A stretch of 64,000 nucleotides of DNA from contig NZ_JAAAPJ010000012.1 of NCBI RefSeq assembly GCF_009909145.1, positions 62,001-126,000 on the forward strand. Direction: 5' to 3'. Both the position numbers and the translations under genes were made by a program. The stretch's first letter is position 1. Each line of letters starts with the position of its first letter. This DNA comes from Corallococcus silvisoli (GTDB taxonomy: Bacteria; Myxococcota; Myxococcia; Myxococcales; Myxococcaceae). Shown in pieces: positions 48,501-57,728 of the stretch. The notes under the pieces are model-generated. The model was not told where the DNA came from, did no database searches, and saw only the letters and a list, made by a program, of their open reading frames with translations.

Positions 48501-51468
48501 CGACTCGCTCTACGTCACCGGCACCGGCTGGGTGTCGTGGCAGCGCAACGACACGGACCGCATCGACCTGGTGGCGGACAAGCAGCTGTATGACGTGGGC
48601 GACACGGCCAAGGTGCTGGTGAAGAGCCCGTACCCGCAGGCGGACGCGCTCGTCACCGTGGAGCGCGAGGGCATCCTCAGCGTGCGCCGCGTGAAGCTGA
48701 AGGGCAGCGCCACCGCGCTGGACATCCCGCTGGGCGAAGGCGCCATCCCCAACGTCTACGTGGGCGTGGTGCTGGTGCGTGGCCGCGTGGAGGCATCCAA
48801 GGGCATCGAGTCCGGGGACGACCCGGGCCGCCCCGCGGTGCGCGTGGGCTACACCCAGCTGAAGGTGGAGAAGAAGGCGAAGCGCCTGTCGGTGGCGCTG
48901 ACGCCGGACGCGCAGGAGAAGCGGCCGCGCGACAAGGTGACGGTGGACATCGCGGTGAAGGACTCGGCGGGGCAGGGCACGAAGTCGGAGGTGACGCTCT
49001 GGGCCGTGGACGAGGGCGTGCTGCGCCTGACGGGCTACAAGGCGCCGGATCCGGTGGACGCGCTGTTCCAGGAGCGCGGCCTGTCGGTGCGCATCGGCGA
49101 GCCGCTCATCCACCTGGTGCTGCGCAAGCTGTACGGCGAGAAGGGCTCGCGGCCGGGCGGCTCCGGTGGTGGGGACACGGCGGGCTCCGGCATCCGGTCC
49201 AACTTCAAGACGACGGCGGTGTTCCAGACGGTGGAGACGGACGCGCAGGGCATGGCGAAGGTGGAGTTCACCCTGCCCGACAACCTGACCACCTTCCGCA
49301 TCATGGCGGTGGCGGTGACGGAGGCGGACCGCTTCGGCGTGGGCGAGAGCAAGGTGCAGGTGGCGAAGCCCCTGCTGGTGCTGCCGGCGCTGCCCCGGCT
49401 GGTGCGCGTGGGCGACAAGGCGGAGGCGGGCGTGGTCATCCACACCACGAACCCGGCCATCAAGGAGGCGAAGGTCACCGCGCAGCTCACGGGCGTGCGG
49501 GTGGAGGGGCCCTCGGAGAAGACGGTGCAGTTGGATGGCAAGGCCCGCGAGGTGCGCTTCACCTTCGTGGCCGAGCAGCCGGGCACCGCGGTGCTGCGCT
49601 TCTCGGTGGCGGGGGGCGGGGAGACGGACGGGGTGGAGCAGAAGATCCCCGTGCAGCTCCCGGTGGGCATGGAGGCGGTGGCGACCTACGGCGACACCAC
49701 GAGCGAGCGCGTGGAGGGGCTCAAGCCGCCGGGCGGCGTGCGCCCCGGCATGGGCGGCCTCACGGTGACGATGTCCTCCACGGTGATGGGCGGGTTCGAG
49801 GAGTCGATGAACCAGCTGGTGGACTACCCCTACGGGTGCCTGGAGCAGATGTCGTCGAGGCTGGTGCCGTTCGTCGCGCTGCGCGAGCTGTCCGGGAAGT
49901 TCGGCGTGGCGTGGACCGGCGGTTCGGAGGAGCAGAAGAAGGAGTTCGTCCGTGGCTTCCTCAGCGATGACGCGCTGAAGACGCAGGGCACGTTGGATCC
50001 GGACACGGTGGTGACGGCGACGGTGCGCAAGATCGAAGCGCTCCAGAGCCACGATGGCGGCTTCCGCTTCTGGGCCTCCAGCGAGTGCTCGTCGCCGTAT
50101 GCCTCCGCGTACGCGACGCTGGCGCTCGCGCGGGCGAACGAGGTGGGCTACCCGGTGGACGCGGGCGTGCTCGAGCGCGCGAAGAAGTACCTGGCGGACA
50201 AGGTGGCCGCGGGCGTGTGCACGCAGTGCGCCTGGGGCTGCACCGCGCCGGGCCTGGAGACGCGCGCGTTCGCGCTCTACACGCTGGCGCGCATGGGGTC
50301 GCCCCGGCCGTCGTACTACAACGAGCTGTTCGAGCAGCGGCAGAAGCTGCCGCTCTTCGCGCAGGCGATGCTGACGGACGCCATCTTCGTGGGGAAGGGC
50401 AACCGCGCGCAGGGCCAGAAGCTGCTCCAGGAGCTGCTGAACAAGGCGCAGGAGTCCGCGGCGGGGGTGCACTTCCAGGAGACGGACGCGAAGACGTACG
50501 CGCCGCTCTGGTCGTCGGACACGCGCACCACGGCGCTGGTGCTCCAGACGCTGGTGGACGTGCAGCCGGACCACCCCTACGTGTCCAAGATGGGCCGCTA
50601 CCTGGCGTCCTCGCGCGAGGGTGACGGGCGCTTCCGCAACACGCAGGAGGCGGCCTTCACGCTGATGGCGCTGTCGGAGGTGGTGCGCCGCAAGGAGAAG
50701 GACGTGCCGTCGTACGAAGCGGTGGTGAAGCTGGGCGGCCAGGTGATTGCCTCCGCCGACTTCAAGGGCCGCGACATGGGCGTGAAGACGGTGCAGGTGC
50801 CGGTGGAGAAGCTGGGCCCGGCGGACAAGGCGATGCCGCTGACCTTCGGCGTGAATGGCACGGGCAACCTCTACTACGGGGCGCTCCTGCGCTACGCGCC
50901 GGCCCAGATGCCGGTGGATCCGATGGACCGGGGCATCGTCGTCCAGCGCTGGTTCGAGCCGTACAACGGCGGTGGGCAGGCGAAGGCCGCGCGCGCGGGC
51001 GAGCTGGTGCGCGTGCGCGTGCGCGTGGCGACGCCGATGCGGCGCAACTTCGTGGCGGTGGACGTCCCGCTGCCCGCGGGCCTGGAGCCGGTGGACACCT
51101 CGCTGGCCAGCACGGCGAGGTTGCCCGGGCCGGCGGGCTCTGGCGAGGAGGAGGGCCCCGGCGAGGGCTACGACTACGAGAGCCAGGAGGACCTGTCGGA
51201 GACGGACGAGGGCAACAACAACTTCTGGGCCACGCGCTTCTGGTCACCGTTCAACCACACGGAGATGCGGGATGACCGGGTGGTGTTCTTCGCGGACGAG
51301 CTGCCGCCGGGCGTGCACGTGACGAGCTTCGTCGCCCGTGCCACGACGCCGGGTGACTTCGTGCTCAAGCCGGCGCACGCGGAGGAGATGTACGCGCCCG
51401 AGGTCTTCGGACGCTCCGAGGGTGGCCGCTTCCCGGTGCTGATGCCGGACGAGGTCGCTTCGAAGTGA
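45568..51468 (+). CDS. Bacterial alpha-2-macroglobulin (protease inhibitor), lipoprotein
   Basis: 1966 residues. Lipoprotein signal MRRNSLLALCLVVAAAC with lipobox AAAC. Macroglobulin-like beta domains follow. The A2M region includes FQTVETDAQGMAKVEFTLPD, and the thioester site YGCLEQ is intact (Cys near 1424), so the protein can in principle bind attacking proteases covalently. The region before it (GSRPGGSGGGDTAGSGIRSN) is a flexible, bait-like stretch. A helical thioester domain and C-terminal receptor-like domain complete it. It overlaps pbpC by GTGA. In other bacteria this pair is thought to protect and repair the periplasm. Confidence 0.95.
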   Translation: MRRNSLLALCLVVAAACSCGDKDGKGGTSGTGTAPGPSSKSPGLAVEPLPEPPALKIDPRDAAEQGPVSVAAVRPEGRAYGNVRPTITFTKPMIALGTVAEERGLASPAKIEPALEGEWRWLGSASVEFVPKSGAKLGTKYTVTVPAGLKAMDGTAMAQPYTFEFETPRPSLQSAQPEADFRWVQPEQVFTLVFNQKVKDLPQRARLEPASGAPVPLTLVKETAFADVKDVQVGSGPERRSQDRRVKYELKPAQKLPPGTKFSLVVDGELTGVEGPLPMGEAVRYGYATFGPLKVESASACVFMWGDESCTYGPLILFTSNELDVASLKGKVTLEPKAEIDWDRVQTQMPWSGSELKNPYVALPGRYRPGTTYKIKVAAGYKDLFGQTGPAFEGTAKLSDVTPSFDSGSREALVEASGDGSVPLVVTNVPEVQAEVWSLSPAQLAQLIDTNNWPSTEGFRSTVDTSAARNVERTAPLDLRQAFNGSKTGLFLARLVAPSLKSRYPNRVIGQVTDLAVHAKLGAASGVVWVTSLQTGAPVPDAQLTLWDKAGAEHWTGTTDANGLAKVPGLSELLQPKSESAWDTPWAMVSAQKDGDIGVTLSTWEGGMSPGAFSLMSAWEGRVPDSLGFVFADRGIYRPGDEVMLKGVARYRRLGVLKSPPAGSRAQVTVTSSRGEKVFQTEVTVTKYGTFRADLKLGKDVPLGSYDVAAKLKVAGEQLSYGGTFRVEEYRAPQFRVDVAVPKKDVAAGDALTARVDARYLFGGAMGDAQVRWNVQRASSFFTPPGNEAFTFGVNTWWWDDEQPEHSSDSFATGDGRTDAQGQLALALGTADAPGGKTWEYTLEAEVEDVNRQRVANRNLIVVHPADVYAGLRMLSTGFAEAGKEVGLEVVAVSPEGARQTGIAVDVNIKRREWKSIRKKGDGGQWFTVTEPVETEVSKCSVKSAATPQQCKFTPGEPGLYVMEAVATDAKGRKATTRDSLYVTGTGWVSWQRNDTDRIDLVADKQLYDVGDTAKVLVKSPYPQADALVTVEREGILSVRRVKLKGSATALDIPLGEGAIPNVYVGVVLVRGRVEASKGIESGDDPGRPAVRVGYTQLKVEKKAKRLSVALTPDAQEKRPRDKVTVDIAVKDSAGQGTKSEVTLWAVDEGVLRLTGYKAPDPVDALFQERGLSVRIGEPLIHLVLRKLYGEKGSRPGGSGGGDTAGSGIRSNFKTTAVFQTVETDAQGMAKVEFTLPDNLTTFRIMAVAVTEADRFGVGESKVQVAKPLLVLPALPRLVRVGDKAEAGVVIHTTNPAIKEAKVTAQLTGVRVEGPSEKTVQLDGKAREVRFTFVAEQPGTAVLRFSVAGGGETDGVEQKIPVQLPVGMEAVATYGDTTSERVEGLKPPGGVRPGMGGLTVTMSSTVMGGFEESMNQLVDYPYGCLEQMSSRLVPFVALRELSGKFGVAWTGGSEEQKKEFVRGFLSDDALKTQGTLDPDTVVTATVRKIEALQSHDGGFRFWASSECSSPYASAYATLALARANEVGYPVDAGVLERAKKYLADKVAAGVCTQCAWGCTAPGLETRAFALYTLARMGSPRPSYYNELFEQRQKLPLFAQAMLTDAIFVGKGNRAQGQKLLQELLNKAQESAAGVHFQETDAKTYAPLWSSDTRTTALVLQTLVDVQPDHPYVSKMGRYLASSREGDGRFRNTQEAAFTLMALSEVVRRKEKDVPSYEAVVKLGGQVIASADFKGRDMGVKTVQVPVEKLGPADKAMPLTFGVNGTGNLYYGALLRYAPAQMPVDPMDRGIVVQRWFEPYNGGGQAKAARAGELVRVRVRVATPMRRNFVAVDVPLPAGLEPVDTSLASTARLPGPAGSGEEEGPGEGYDYESQEDLSETDEGNNNFWATRFWSPFNHTEMRDDRVVFFADELPPGVHVTSFVARATTPGDFVLKPAHAEEMYAPEVFGRSEGGRFPVLMPDEVASK

Positions 51469-53771
51469 GCAGGCGCTTCACGCTTCGTGGGACGGTGCGC
51501 GCCGCGGCGGTGGTCGCGGCGCTCGTCGGGTTGGGGTGCGCGGGCTTCATCGCGATGCCCCTGCCCGCGACGTTGCTGTCCCGCGAGGCGCTGTCCTCGC
51601 TGGTGCTCACCGACCGCACGGGCCACGCCCTGCGCGAGGTGCTCTCCCGCGAGGACGGACGCAGCGTGGGCCTTCCGGGGGGCCGCATTCCCCCGAAGGT
51701 CCGGATGGCCTTCATCGCCGCGGAGGATCAGCGCTTCGGGTGGCATCCGGGCGTCGACGCGGTGGCGGTGGCGCGGGCGCTGCGCGACAACGTGTCAGCG
51801 GGGCGCATCGTGTCCGGTGCGTCCACGATTCCGCAGCAGCTGGCGCGCAGGCTGGTGCCGCGAGAGCGCACGTGGTGGGGCAAGGCGGGAGAGGCGCTGT
51901 GGGCGATGCGGCTGACGGCGCACCTGCCCAAGGAGCAGGTGCTGCTGGAGTACCTGGACCGCGTGCCGCTGGGGAACTCCACGTTCGGCGTGGAGGCGGC
52001 GGCGCAGCGCTACTTCGGGCGGCCGGCGGAGCGGCTGTCGGCGGGACAGGCGGCGCTCCTCGCGGGGATGGCGCGGTCCCCGGCGCGGAGGGATCCCTAC
52101 CGTCGGCCCGAGATGGCGATGGCCGGGATGCGCGACGTGCTCTCGCGCATGGTGGCCGAGGGCTTCCTGTCCCCGGAGGAGGCGCGGCTGGCGGAGGAGA
52201 CGCCGTTGGACCTGGCGCCGCCCGAGCGCGTGTTCGAGGTGCCCCACCTGACGACGGCGCTGCTCCAGCGGTTGCCGGAGCTGGGGCTGGACCATGCGTC
52301 GCGCATCGAGACGACCATCGAACCCTCGCTCCAGGTCTTGGTGGAGAAGGCCATCCGGGAGGAGCTGCGGGGGCTGGCGCACCGGCGGGTCGGAGAGGCG
52401 GCGGCCATCGTCCTGGACAACGCGACGGGCGAGGTGCTCGCGTACGTGGGCTCGTCGGACTTCCTGGACGAGGAGAAGGGCGGCCAGAACGACGGCGTGC
52501 GGTCGCTGCGGCAGCCGGGGTCGGCGCTGAAGCCGTTCGCGTACGGGCTGGCGCTGAGCAGGGGGTTCACGCCCTCGAGCGTGCTCGCGGACGTGGAGGT
52601 GCACCTGGCCACGCCGGGCGGCGCGTACGTCCCGAAGAACTACGACCGTCGCGTGCACGGGCCGGTGCGCCTGCGGGCGGCGCTCGCGTCCAGCTACAAC
52701 ATTCCGGCGGTGCGCGTGGCGGACGCGCTGGGGCCGGATCAGGTGCTGCGCGTGCTGCGCGAGGCGGGCTTCCAGAGCCTCACGGAGAGCGCGTCGCACT
52801 ACGGCGTCGGCATCGTGCTGGGCAACGGGGACGTGACGCTGAGGGAGCTCGCGCGGGCCTACCGGGGACTGGCGCGGGGTGGGGTGGTGGGGCCGCTGAA
52901 GGAGGTGCGCGCGGCGTACGGCCCGGATGGCAAGGCGCTGACGGTTCCAGAGGAGCTGGTGGAGCACCGGTTCCTGGCGGCGCGGCCGGTGGAGCTGCTC
53001 ACGGACGTGCTGGCCGACGAGGCGGCGCGGGCCCCGGCGTTCGGTCTGGACAATGCGTTGCGCCTGCCGTTCCGCGTGGCGGCGAAGACGGGGACGAGCC
53101 GCGCGCACGTGGACAACTGGGCGGCGGGGTTCACCCGGGAGCGCACGGTGGCCGTGTGGGTGGGCAACTTCGACGGCACGCCGATGCGGGGGGTGTCCGG
53201 CATCACGGGCGCGGGGCCGGTGTTCGCGCGGGTGATGTCGCTGGCGATGAAGGGCGTGCGGGCCGCGCCGCTGGTGGACCGGAGCCACTTCGAGTCCGCG
53301 GAGATCTGCCCCTTGTCCGGCGAGCGCGCGGGCCCGAACTGTCCGGGCGCGATGAAGGAGGTCTACCTGCCGGGCACGGCGCCGGACCATGTGTGCACCA
53401 TGCACCGGAGCGACGGCGCGCTGGACGTGGGACCGGCCTACCTCGCGTGGGCGCAAGCGGAAGGGTTGGACTCGGCGTCGGTGAGCGGCGAGGGCCCCCC
53501 TGGCGCGCGGCCCGGCTTCATCCTGCCCGCGGATGGGGACGAGTTCCTGGTGGAGCCGGAGCTGCCCGAGGATGCGCAGGCGGTGCCCGTGCGAGTGATG
53601 GCGCCCGCGGGAGCGAAGCTGCTGGAGCTGCGCACGGAGGAGGGCCGCCGGATTGAGCTGCGTCCCCCGTTCGTGACGCGGTTGCCGGCGGTGGCGGGCG
53701 AGCGCCGGCTGGAGCTGTGGGCGCCCGGCGGTTCAGCGCCCCTGGCGGTGACGCGGTACCGCGTTCGATGA
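51465..53771 (+). CDS. pbpC: Penicillin-binding protein 1C (bifunctional glycosyltransferase/transpeptidase)
   Basis: 768 residues. One N-terminal membrane anchor, then a GT51 glycosyltransferase domain (FIAAEDQRFGWHPGVD, ASTIPQQLAR). The transpeptidase has SALK (active Ser near 353), SSYN and KTGTS motifs. The C-terminus matches the PBP1C-specific domain (FILPADGDEFLVEPELP). GTG start overlapping the alpha-2-macroglobulin gene; stop overlapping the SpoIID-like gene (ATGA). Confidence 0.95.
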   Translation: MSRRFTLRGTVRAAAVVAALVGLGCAGFIAMPLPATLLSREALSSLVLTDRTGHALREVLSREDGRSVGLPGGRIPPKVRMAFIAAEDQRFGWHPGVDAVAVARALRDNVSAGRIVSGASTIPQQLARRLVPRERTWWGKAGEALWAMRLTAHLPKEQVLLEYLDRVPLGNSTFGVEAAAQRYFGRPAERLSAGQAALLAGMARSPARRDPYRRPEMAMAGMRDVLSRMVAEGFLSPEEARLAEETPLDLAPPERVFEVPHLTTALLQRLPELGLDHASRIETTIEPSLQVLVEKAIREELRGLAHRRVGEAAAIVLDNATGEVLAYVGSSDFLDEEKGGQNDGVRSLRQPGSALKPFAYGLALSRGFTPSSVLADVEVHLATPGGAYVPKNYDRRVHGPVRLRAALASSYNIPAVRVADALGPDQVLRVLREAGFQSLTESASHYGVGIVLGNGDVTLRELARAYRGLARGGVVGPLKEVRAAYGPDGKALTVPEELVEHRFLAARPVELLTDVLADEAARAPAFGLDNALRLPFRVAAKTGTSRAHVDNWAAGFTRERTVAVWVGNFDGTPMRGVSGITGAGPVFARVMSLAMKGVRAAPLVDRSHFESAEICPLSGERAGPNCPGAMKEVYLPGTAPDHVCTMHRSDGALDVGPAYLAWAQAEGLDSASVSGEGPPGARPGFILPADGDEFLVEPELPEDAQAVPVRVMAPAGAKLLELRTEEGRRIELRPPFVTRLPAVAGERRLELWAPGGSAPLAVTRYRVR

Positions 53772-54907
53772 ACGCCGTGGGGATGGCCGTGCTCCTCGCC
53801 GTGCTGGGCGTGGGCACCGCTCCCGGCGGGCATCGCACGGTGGGTCCGAGCGTGGAGCCCCGGGCCGGGAGGCCCACCCGTGTGGCGAAGGCCGCCGCCG
53901 ACGCGGCCGTGGAGGTGCGGCTGCTCTCCAAGCACCAGCCGTCGCGGCTGCGGTTGGACGGCCCCCGCTCGCTGGAGGTCGTGGCGTCCGGCGACACGCT
54001 GCTCGTCGATGGCCGCGCTGGGCCTTCGCCCTTGCGCCTGGACTCCGGCCGCTGGCGGGTCCGGGGGAGGGGCCTGGACCGGCGCTACGAGGCGGCGCTG
54101 GTCCTGTCGGCGCGGGCCGGAGCGCTGGTCGTCGTGGCCACCTTCGCGCTGGAGACGTACGTCGCCGCCGTCACCGCCAGCGAGACCGAGGTCGACACCC
54201 CATTTGAAGCGCTCCGGGCCCAGGCCATCACCGCCCGCAGCTACGCGCTCGCCTCGGGGAGGCGCCACGACGAGGCGCGCGCCTGTGATCTCACCCACTG
54301 CCAGGTCCTGCGCGGCGAAGGCTTCGCTCGTCACCTGGGCCGCGCCCGCGACGCCGCGCGCTCCACCGAAGGCGTCGTCCTGCGCCTGGCGGACGGCTCC
54401 ATCGCGCTCGCGCCCTTCCACGCGAGCTGCGGCGGCCATACGGCCGACCCCGTGGCCGTGTTCGGCGCTCCGGACCGCACCGGCGCCGCCGCGGTGCCCG
54501 ACCGCTGTCCTCCGTCGCCGTGGCGGGCCGTCGTGCCCCGCGCGCTGGTGACGGCCGCCGCGTCGGATGCGCTTGGCGGGCCCGCGCTCGCGGCGGACCT
54601 GTTGCTGGACCGGGACTCCAGCGGCGCGGTCGTGCGCGTCGTGGATCGTGCCTCGGGACGCGATGCGCGCGGCGACGCCTTCTTCCGCGCGCTCGGCGCC
54701 CGTGCCGGGTGGGATCGGATCCGCAGCGCGCGGTTCTCCCTGACGCTCGGGGGAGAGCAGGCGCTCCTCGAAGGGCAGGGGCATGGTCACGGCGTCGGGC
54801 TCTGTCAGGCCGGCGCGGCCCTGCTCGCACGGCAGGGTTGGACCGCGGAGCAGTTGCTCGCGCACTACTTCCCACGCGCCCTCCCGTCGAAGCTCGACGA
54901 CAAGTGA
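53768..54907 (+). CDS. SpoIID/LytB-domain protein
   Basis: 379 residues with an N-terminal signal-like segment (GMAVLLAVLGVGTAPGG). SpoIID domain hallmarks: YVAAVTASE, EALRAQAITARSYAL, CDLTHCQVLRG, FHASCGGHTADP and GHGHGVGLCQAGA. SpoIID proteins are lytic transglycosylases acting on peptidoglycan denuded of stem peptides. Overlap with pbpC (ATGA) makes a three-gene unit combining a protease trap, a peptidoglycan synthase and a peptidoglycan-cleaving enzyme. Confidence 0.92.
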   Translation: MNAVGMAVLLAVLGVGTAPGGHRTVGPSVEPRAGRPTRVAKAAADAAVEVRLLSKHQPSRLRLDGPRSLEVVASGDTLLVDGRAGPSPLRLDSGRWRVRGRGLDRRYEAALVLSARAGALVVVATFALETYVAAVTASETEVDTPFEALRAQAITARSYALASGRRHDEARACDLTHCQVLRGEGFARHLGRARDAARSTEGVVLRLADGSIALAPFHASCGGHTADPVAVFGAPDRTGAAAVPDRCPPSPWRAVVPRALVTAAASDALGGPALAADLLLDRDSSGAVVRVVDRASGRDARGDAFFRALGARAGWDRIRSARFSLTLGGEQALLEGQGHGHGVGLCQAGAALLARQGWTAEQLLAHYFPRALPSKLDDK

Positions 54908-55118
54908 ACGCGGGGGCTGAAATGCCCTCTGCTTCACAGTCGACCGCGAGGGTATCGGCCCTTCGGGGGGACACCCACCCGCTCTCACCGCGAGGGGTTA
55001 TCAGCACCCGGTGTGCTCCGTATCGATTGCACAGAGCCCTCAGCCCCGTGCGGTCCGGCGGGGACGTGGCCTCGCGCACCGGCCATCCCGGTGCGGGACC
55101 CAACCGGGGAGGCATCAC

Positions 55119-56468
55119 ATGGCGTTCAACCTGATCGAAGCAGTCGGCTCACAATTCATGCAGAAGGGGTTGCTCCAGAAGATCAGCGGCTCGCTGGGAG
55201 AGGATCCGCAGGCGACCACCAAGTCCCTGCCGGGCGCGATCGCCGCGGTGGCCGCGGGCGTCGCGGACCAGGGCGGAAACGAGGCAGGCGCCCACCGGCT
55301 CTTGTCGAAGCTCAACGACGGCGGCTTCACCGGGCCTGACGCGCCCCCGCACACGGGCGCCGTCGGCGAGGGGTTGCTCGACGAAGAGGAGCGCGGGAAG
55401 GGGATGCTGAGCGGGCTGTTCGGCAACAAGCTGGGCCCCATCACCGAGGGCCTCACGCGCTTCGGCGGGATGCGCAACTCCGGCTCTTCGATGCGGCTGC
55501 TGTCCCTGGCCGCGCCGATGCTGATGGGCGTCCTGGGCAAGCAGGTGCGCGACCAGCGCATGGGCGCGTCCGGGCTGATGCAGCTGCTCGGCAGCCAGCG
55601 CAACAACATCGCCGCCGCGCTGCCGGCCGGCCTGGGTGGCATCCTCGGCTTCGGCGGTGCGCGCCACGCGGTGGCGGAGGTCATCGAACCCCACCGCGAG
55701 ACCGTCACCCAGGTCCGCGAGACGGTGCCCGTGCGCGAGACCGTGACCCGTCCGCCCGTCCCCCGGCAGCCGGAGCGCAAGAAGAGCATCGCGGGCTGGG
55801 CTGTCCCGTTGGCCCTGCTCGCACTGGTCGCGCTCGCGTGGGGGGCCCTGCGAGGGCGCCGGCACGAGCCCGCCCGCGTCCCGCAGGTGAGCCAGAACAC
55901 GCAGCCACCGCGCGTGGACAACCGCATCGCGCAGGCTCCGCCGCAGCCCGCCCGTCCCACGCCGCCGCAGCCCGCGCCCGCGACGCAGCCCGCGACGCCG
56001 CCGCAGGCCACGGAGCCGACCCCGCCCCAGACGGGCGGCTCCGGCACGGGCGGATCGGGTCCGGAGAAGGTGCGCGTGAACGACGCCAACAGCCTGCGTG
56101 ACGCCTTCAACGGTCCGAACGCGCAGCAGGGCTTCGTGCTGGATGGCGTGGAGTTCAAGCAGGGCTCGTCGCAGCTCACCGCGAAGAGCCAGCAGATGGT
56201 GGGCGAGCTGGGCGACCTGATGAAGCAGAAGGCCGACTCGCGCGTGCGCATCACGGGCTTCACGGACTCCACCGGCAACGCGGACGCCAACCGTCAGCTG
56301 TCGCAGACCCGCGCGGAGAGCGTGCGCCAGGCGCTGGTGCGCGACGGCGTGACCCAGGACCGCATCGACGTCAGCGGAGAGGGCTCCGCGAACCCCGTCG
56401 CCTCCAACGACACGCCCGAGGGCCGCGTGCAGAACCGCCGCATCGAAGTGCAGGTGCTCGGTCAGTAG
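55119..56468 (+). CDS. DUF937-OmpA fusion protein
   Basis: 449 residues. The N-terminal ~190 residues are a DUF937-type domain (FMQKGLLQKISGSLGED, LLSLAAPMLMGVLGK, SGLMQLLGSQRNNI). A transmembrane segment (WAVPLALLALVALAWGAL) is followed by a Pro/Gln/Thr-rich linker. The end is an OmpA C-terminal peptidoglycan-binding domain (VRITGFTDSTGNADANRQLSQTRAESVRQAL, VSGEGSANPVASN, NRRIEVQV). The protein probably spans the inner membrane with the OmpA domain reaching the cell wall. GGGGAGG lies 7 nt before the ATG. Confidence 0.9.
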   Translation: MAFNLIEAVGSQFMQKGLLQKISGSLGEDPQATTKSLPGAIAAVAAGVADQGGNEAGAHRLLSKLNDGGFTGPDAPPHTGAVGEGLLDEEERGKGMLSGLFGNKLGPITEGLTRFGGMRNSGSSMRLLSLAAPMLMGVLGKQVRDQRMGASGLMQLLGSQRNNIAAALPAGLGGILGFGGARHAVAEVIEPHRETVTQVRETVPVRETVTRPPVPRQPERKKSIAGWAVPLALLALVALAWGALRGRRHEPARVPQVSQNTQPPRVDNRIAQAPPQPARPTPPQPAPATQPATPPQATEPTPPQTGGSGTGGSGPEKVRVNDANSLRDAFNGPNAQQGFVLDGVEFKQGSSQLTAKSQQMVGELGDLMKQKADSRVRITGFTDSTGNADANRQLSQTRAESVRQALVRDGVTQDRIDVSGEGSANPVASNDTPEGRVQNRRIEVQVLGQ

Positions 56469-56489
56469 TTCCCCGGACACGCGGTCCCG

Positions 56490-56532
56490 GCTGCGCCCGG
56501 TCCTCCCCCGTGAGGGCCGGGCGCAGCTGTTT
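56490..56532 (+). terminator. Intrinsic terminator after the OmpA-domain gene
   Basis: 11-bp perfect stem GCTGCGCCCGG / CCGGGCGCAGC (56490-56500, 56517-56527), with further pairing possible inside the loop, then TGTTTC. 21 nt after the stop codon. Confidence 0.65.
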
Positions 56533-56714
56533 CATGGGGGCCCCCACGAAGGGCCCATGGCCAGAGGGAAGGGAGCCAGCGGAGGGCAGGCAGCCCGCCT
56601 GGATGCAAGGGTTCGCGCCGCCCTCCATGGCCGCGCCCTGTCCACCGCGTTACACCTCCCGGAAGTTGTACTCGGGTCCAGCCCGCGCTAACGCCTCGCG
56701 TCAGGGCTTCACGC

Positions 56715-56744
56715 TTGACCCTGCTTTCACCCACCCTCTAGAAG
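56715..56744 (+). promoter_or_regulatory. Putative promoter of lipA
   Basis: TTGACC (56715-56720), 18 nt, TAGAAG (56739-56744). The predicted start point is only about 5 nt before the lipA ATG, so the mRNA would be nearly leaderless; the match may be chance. Confidence 0.3.
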
Positions 56745-56755
56745 GCCCGCGACCC

Positions 56756-57685
56756 ATGGCGACTCCCGACCGGTTTCCTCTCCCACAGGTCTCTGAAAGC
56801 ACCCGAAAGCCCGAGTGGTTGAAGGTGCGCCTGCCGCATGGCGATGGCTATGAGCGGGTGAAGGCCATCGTGAAGCGCGTGGGCCTGGCCACGGTGTGTG
56901 AAGAGGCCCGCTGCCCGAACATCGCCGAGTGCTGGGGTGGCGGCACCGCGACGGTGATGCTGATGGGCGAGGTGTGCACGCGCGCGTGCCGCTTCTGCCA
57001 CGTGAAGGTCGGGGCGCCGCCGCCGCTGGATCCGATGGAGCCCATCCATCTGGCGCAGGCGGTGAAGGAGATGAACCTCGAGTACATCGTCGTCACGTCG
57101 GTGAACCGCGACGACCGTCCGGACGGGGGCGCCAGCCACTTCGCGTCCGCCATCCGGGAGCTGCGCAAGGAGAGCCCGCGCACGCTCGTGGAGGTGCTCA
57201 TCCCGGACTTCAAGGGGAAGGAAGCGGACCTGGCCACGGTGGCGGAGGCGAAGCCGCACGTGGTGGCGCACAACGTGGAGACAGTGGAGCGCCTGACGCC
57301 GACGGTGCGCGACCGCCGCGCCACCTACCGCCAGTCCCTGCGCGTGCTGGAGTACCTGAAGCACCGCCCCGAGCGGCTCTACACCAAGACGTCCGTCATG
57401 GTGGGCCTGGGCGAGACGGACGCGGAGCTGGAGCGCACGTTCCAGGATTTGCGCGACGTGGGCGTGGACGTGCTCACGCTGGGCCAGTACCTGCAGCCGT
57501 CGCAGTATCACCTGCGCGTGGAGCGCTTCGTGACGCCCGCGCAGTTCGAAGCGTACAAGGCGCTGGCGGAGTCCTTCGGATTCCTCTACGTGGCCTCCGG
57601 GCCGCTGGTGCGCTCCAGCTACCGTGCCGCCGAGTTCTTCATGAAGGGCCTGATGGAGCGCGAGCGCGTCGAGCGCCTGGGCTGA
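56756..57685 (+). CDS. lipA: Lipoyl synthase LipA
   Basis: 309 residues. Auxiliary cluster motif CEEARCPNIAECW, radical SAM cluster CTRACRFC, and the C-terminal RSSYRA serine motif are all present. It inserts sulphur into protein-bound octanoyl groups made by LipB. The ATG at 56756 begins the family-typical N-terminus; a longer upstream frame is rich in Arg/Pro and not protein-like. It is followed after 43 nt by a lipoylated E2 gene, a direct client. Confidence 0.97.
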   Translation: MATPDRFPLPQVSESTRKPEWLKVRLPHGDGYERVKAIVKRVGLATVCEEARCPNIAECWGGGTATVMLMGEVCTRACRFCHVKVGAPPPLDPMEPIHLAQAVKEMNLEYIVVTSVNRDDRPDGGASHFASAIRELRKESPRTLVEVLIPDFKGKEADLATVAEAKPHVVAHNVETVERLTPTVRDRRATYRQSLRVLEYLKHRPERLYTKTSVMVGLGETDAELERTFQDLRDVGVDVLTLGQYLQPSQYHLRVERFVTPAQFEAYKALAESFGFLYVASGPLVRSSYRAAEFFMKGLMERERVERLG

Positions 57686-57728
57686 CCGGACGCACCCCTT
57701 CCCCAACCCGAGAGAGACACTCCCCCTC

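Noticed and set aside
47161..50574. 1137-codon minus-strand frame inside the alpha-2-macroglobulin gene
   Set aside because: Antisense shadow: rich in His, Arg and Leu, no motif, and the plus strand encodes a clear protein with a CLEQ thioester.
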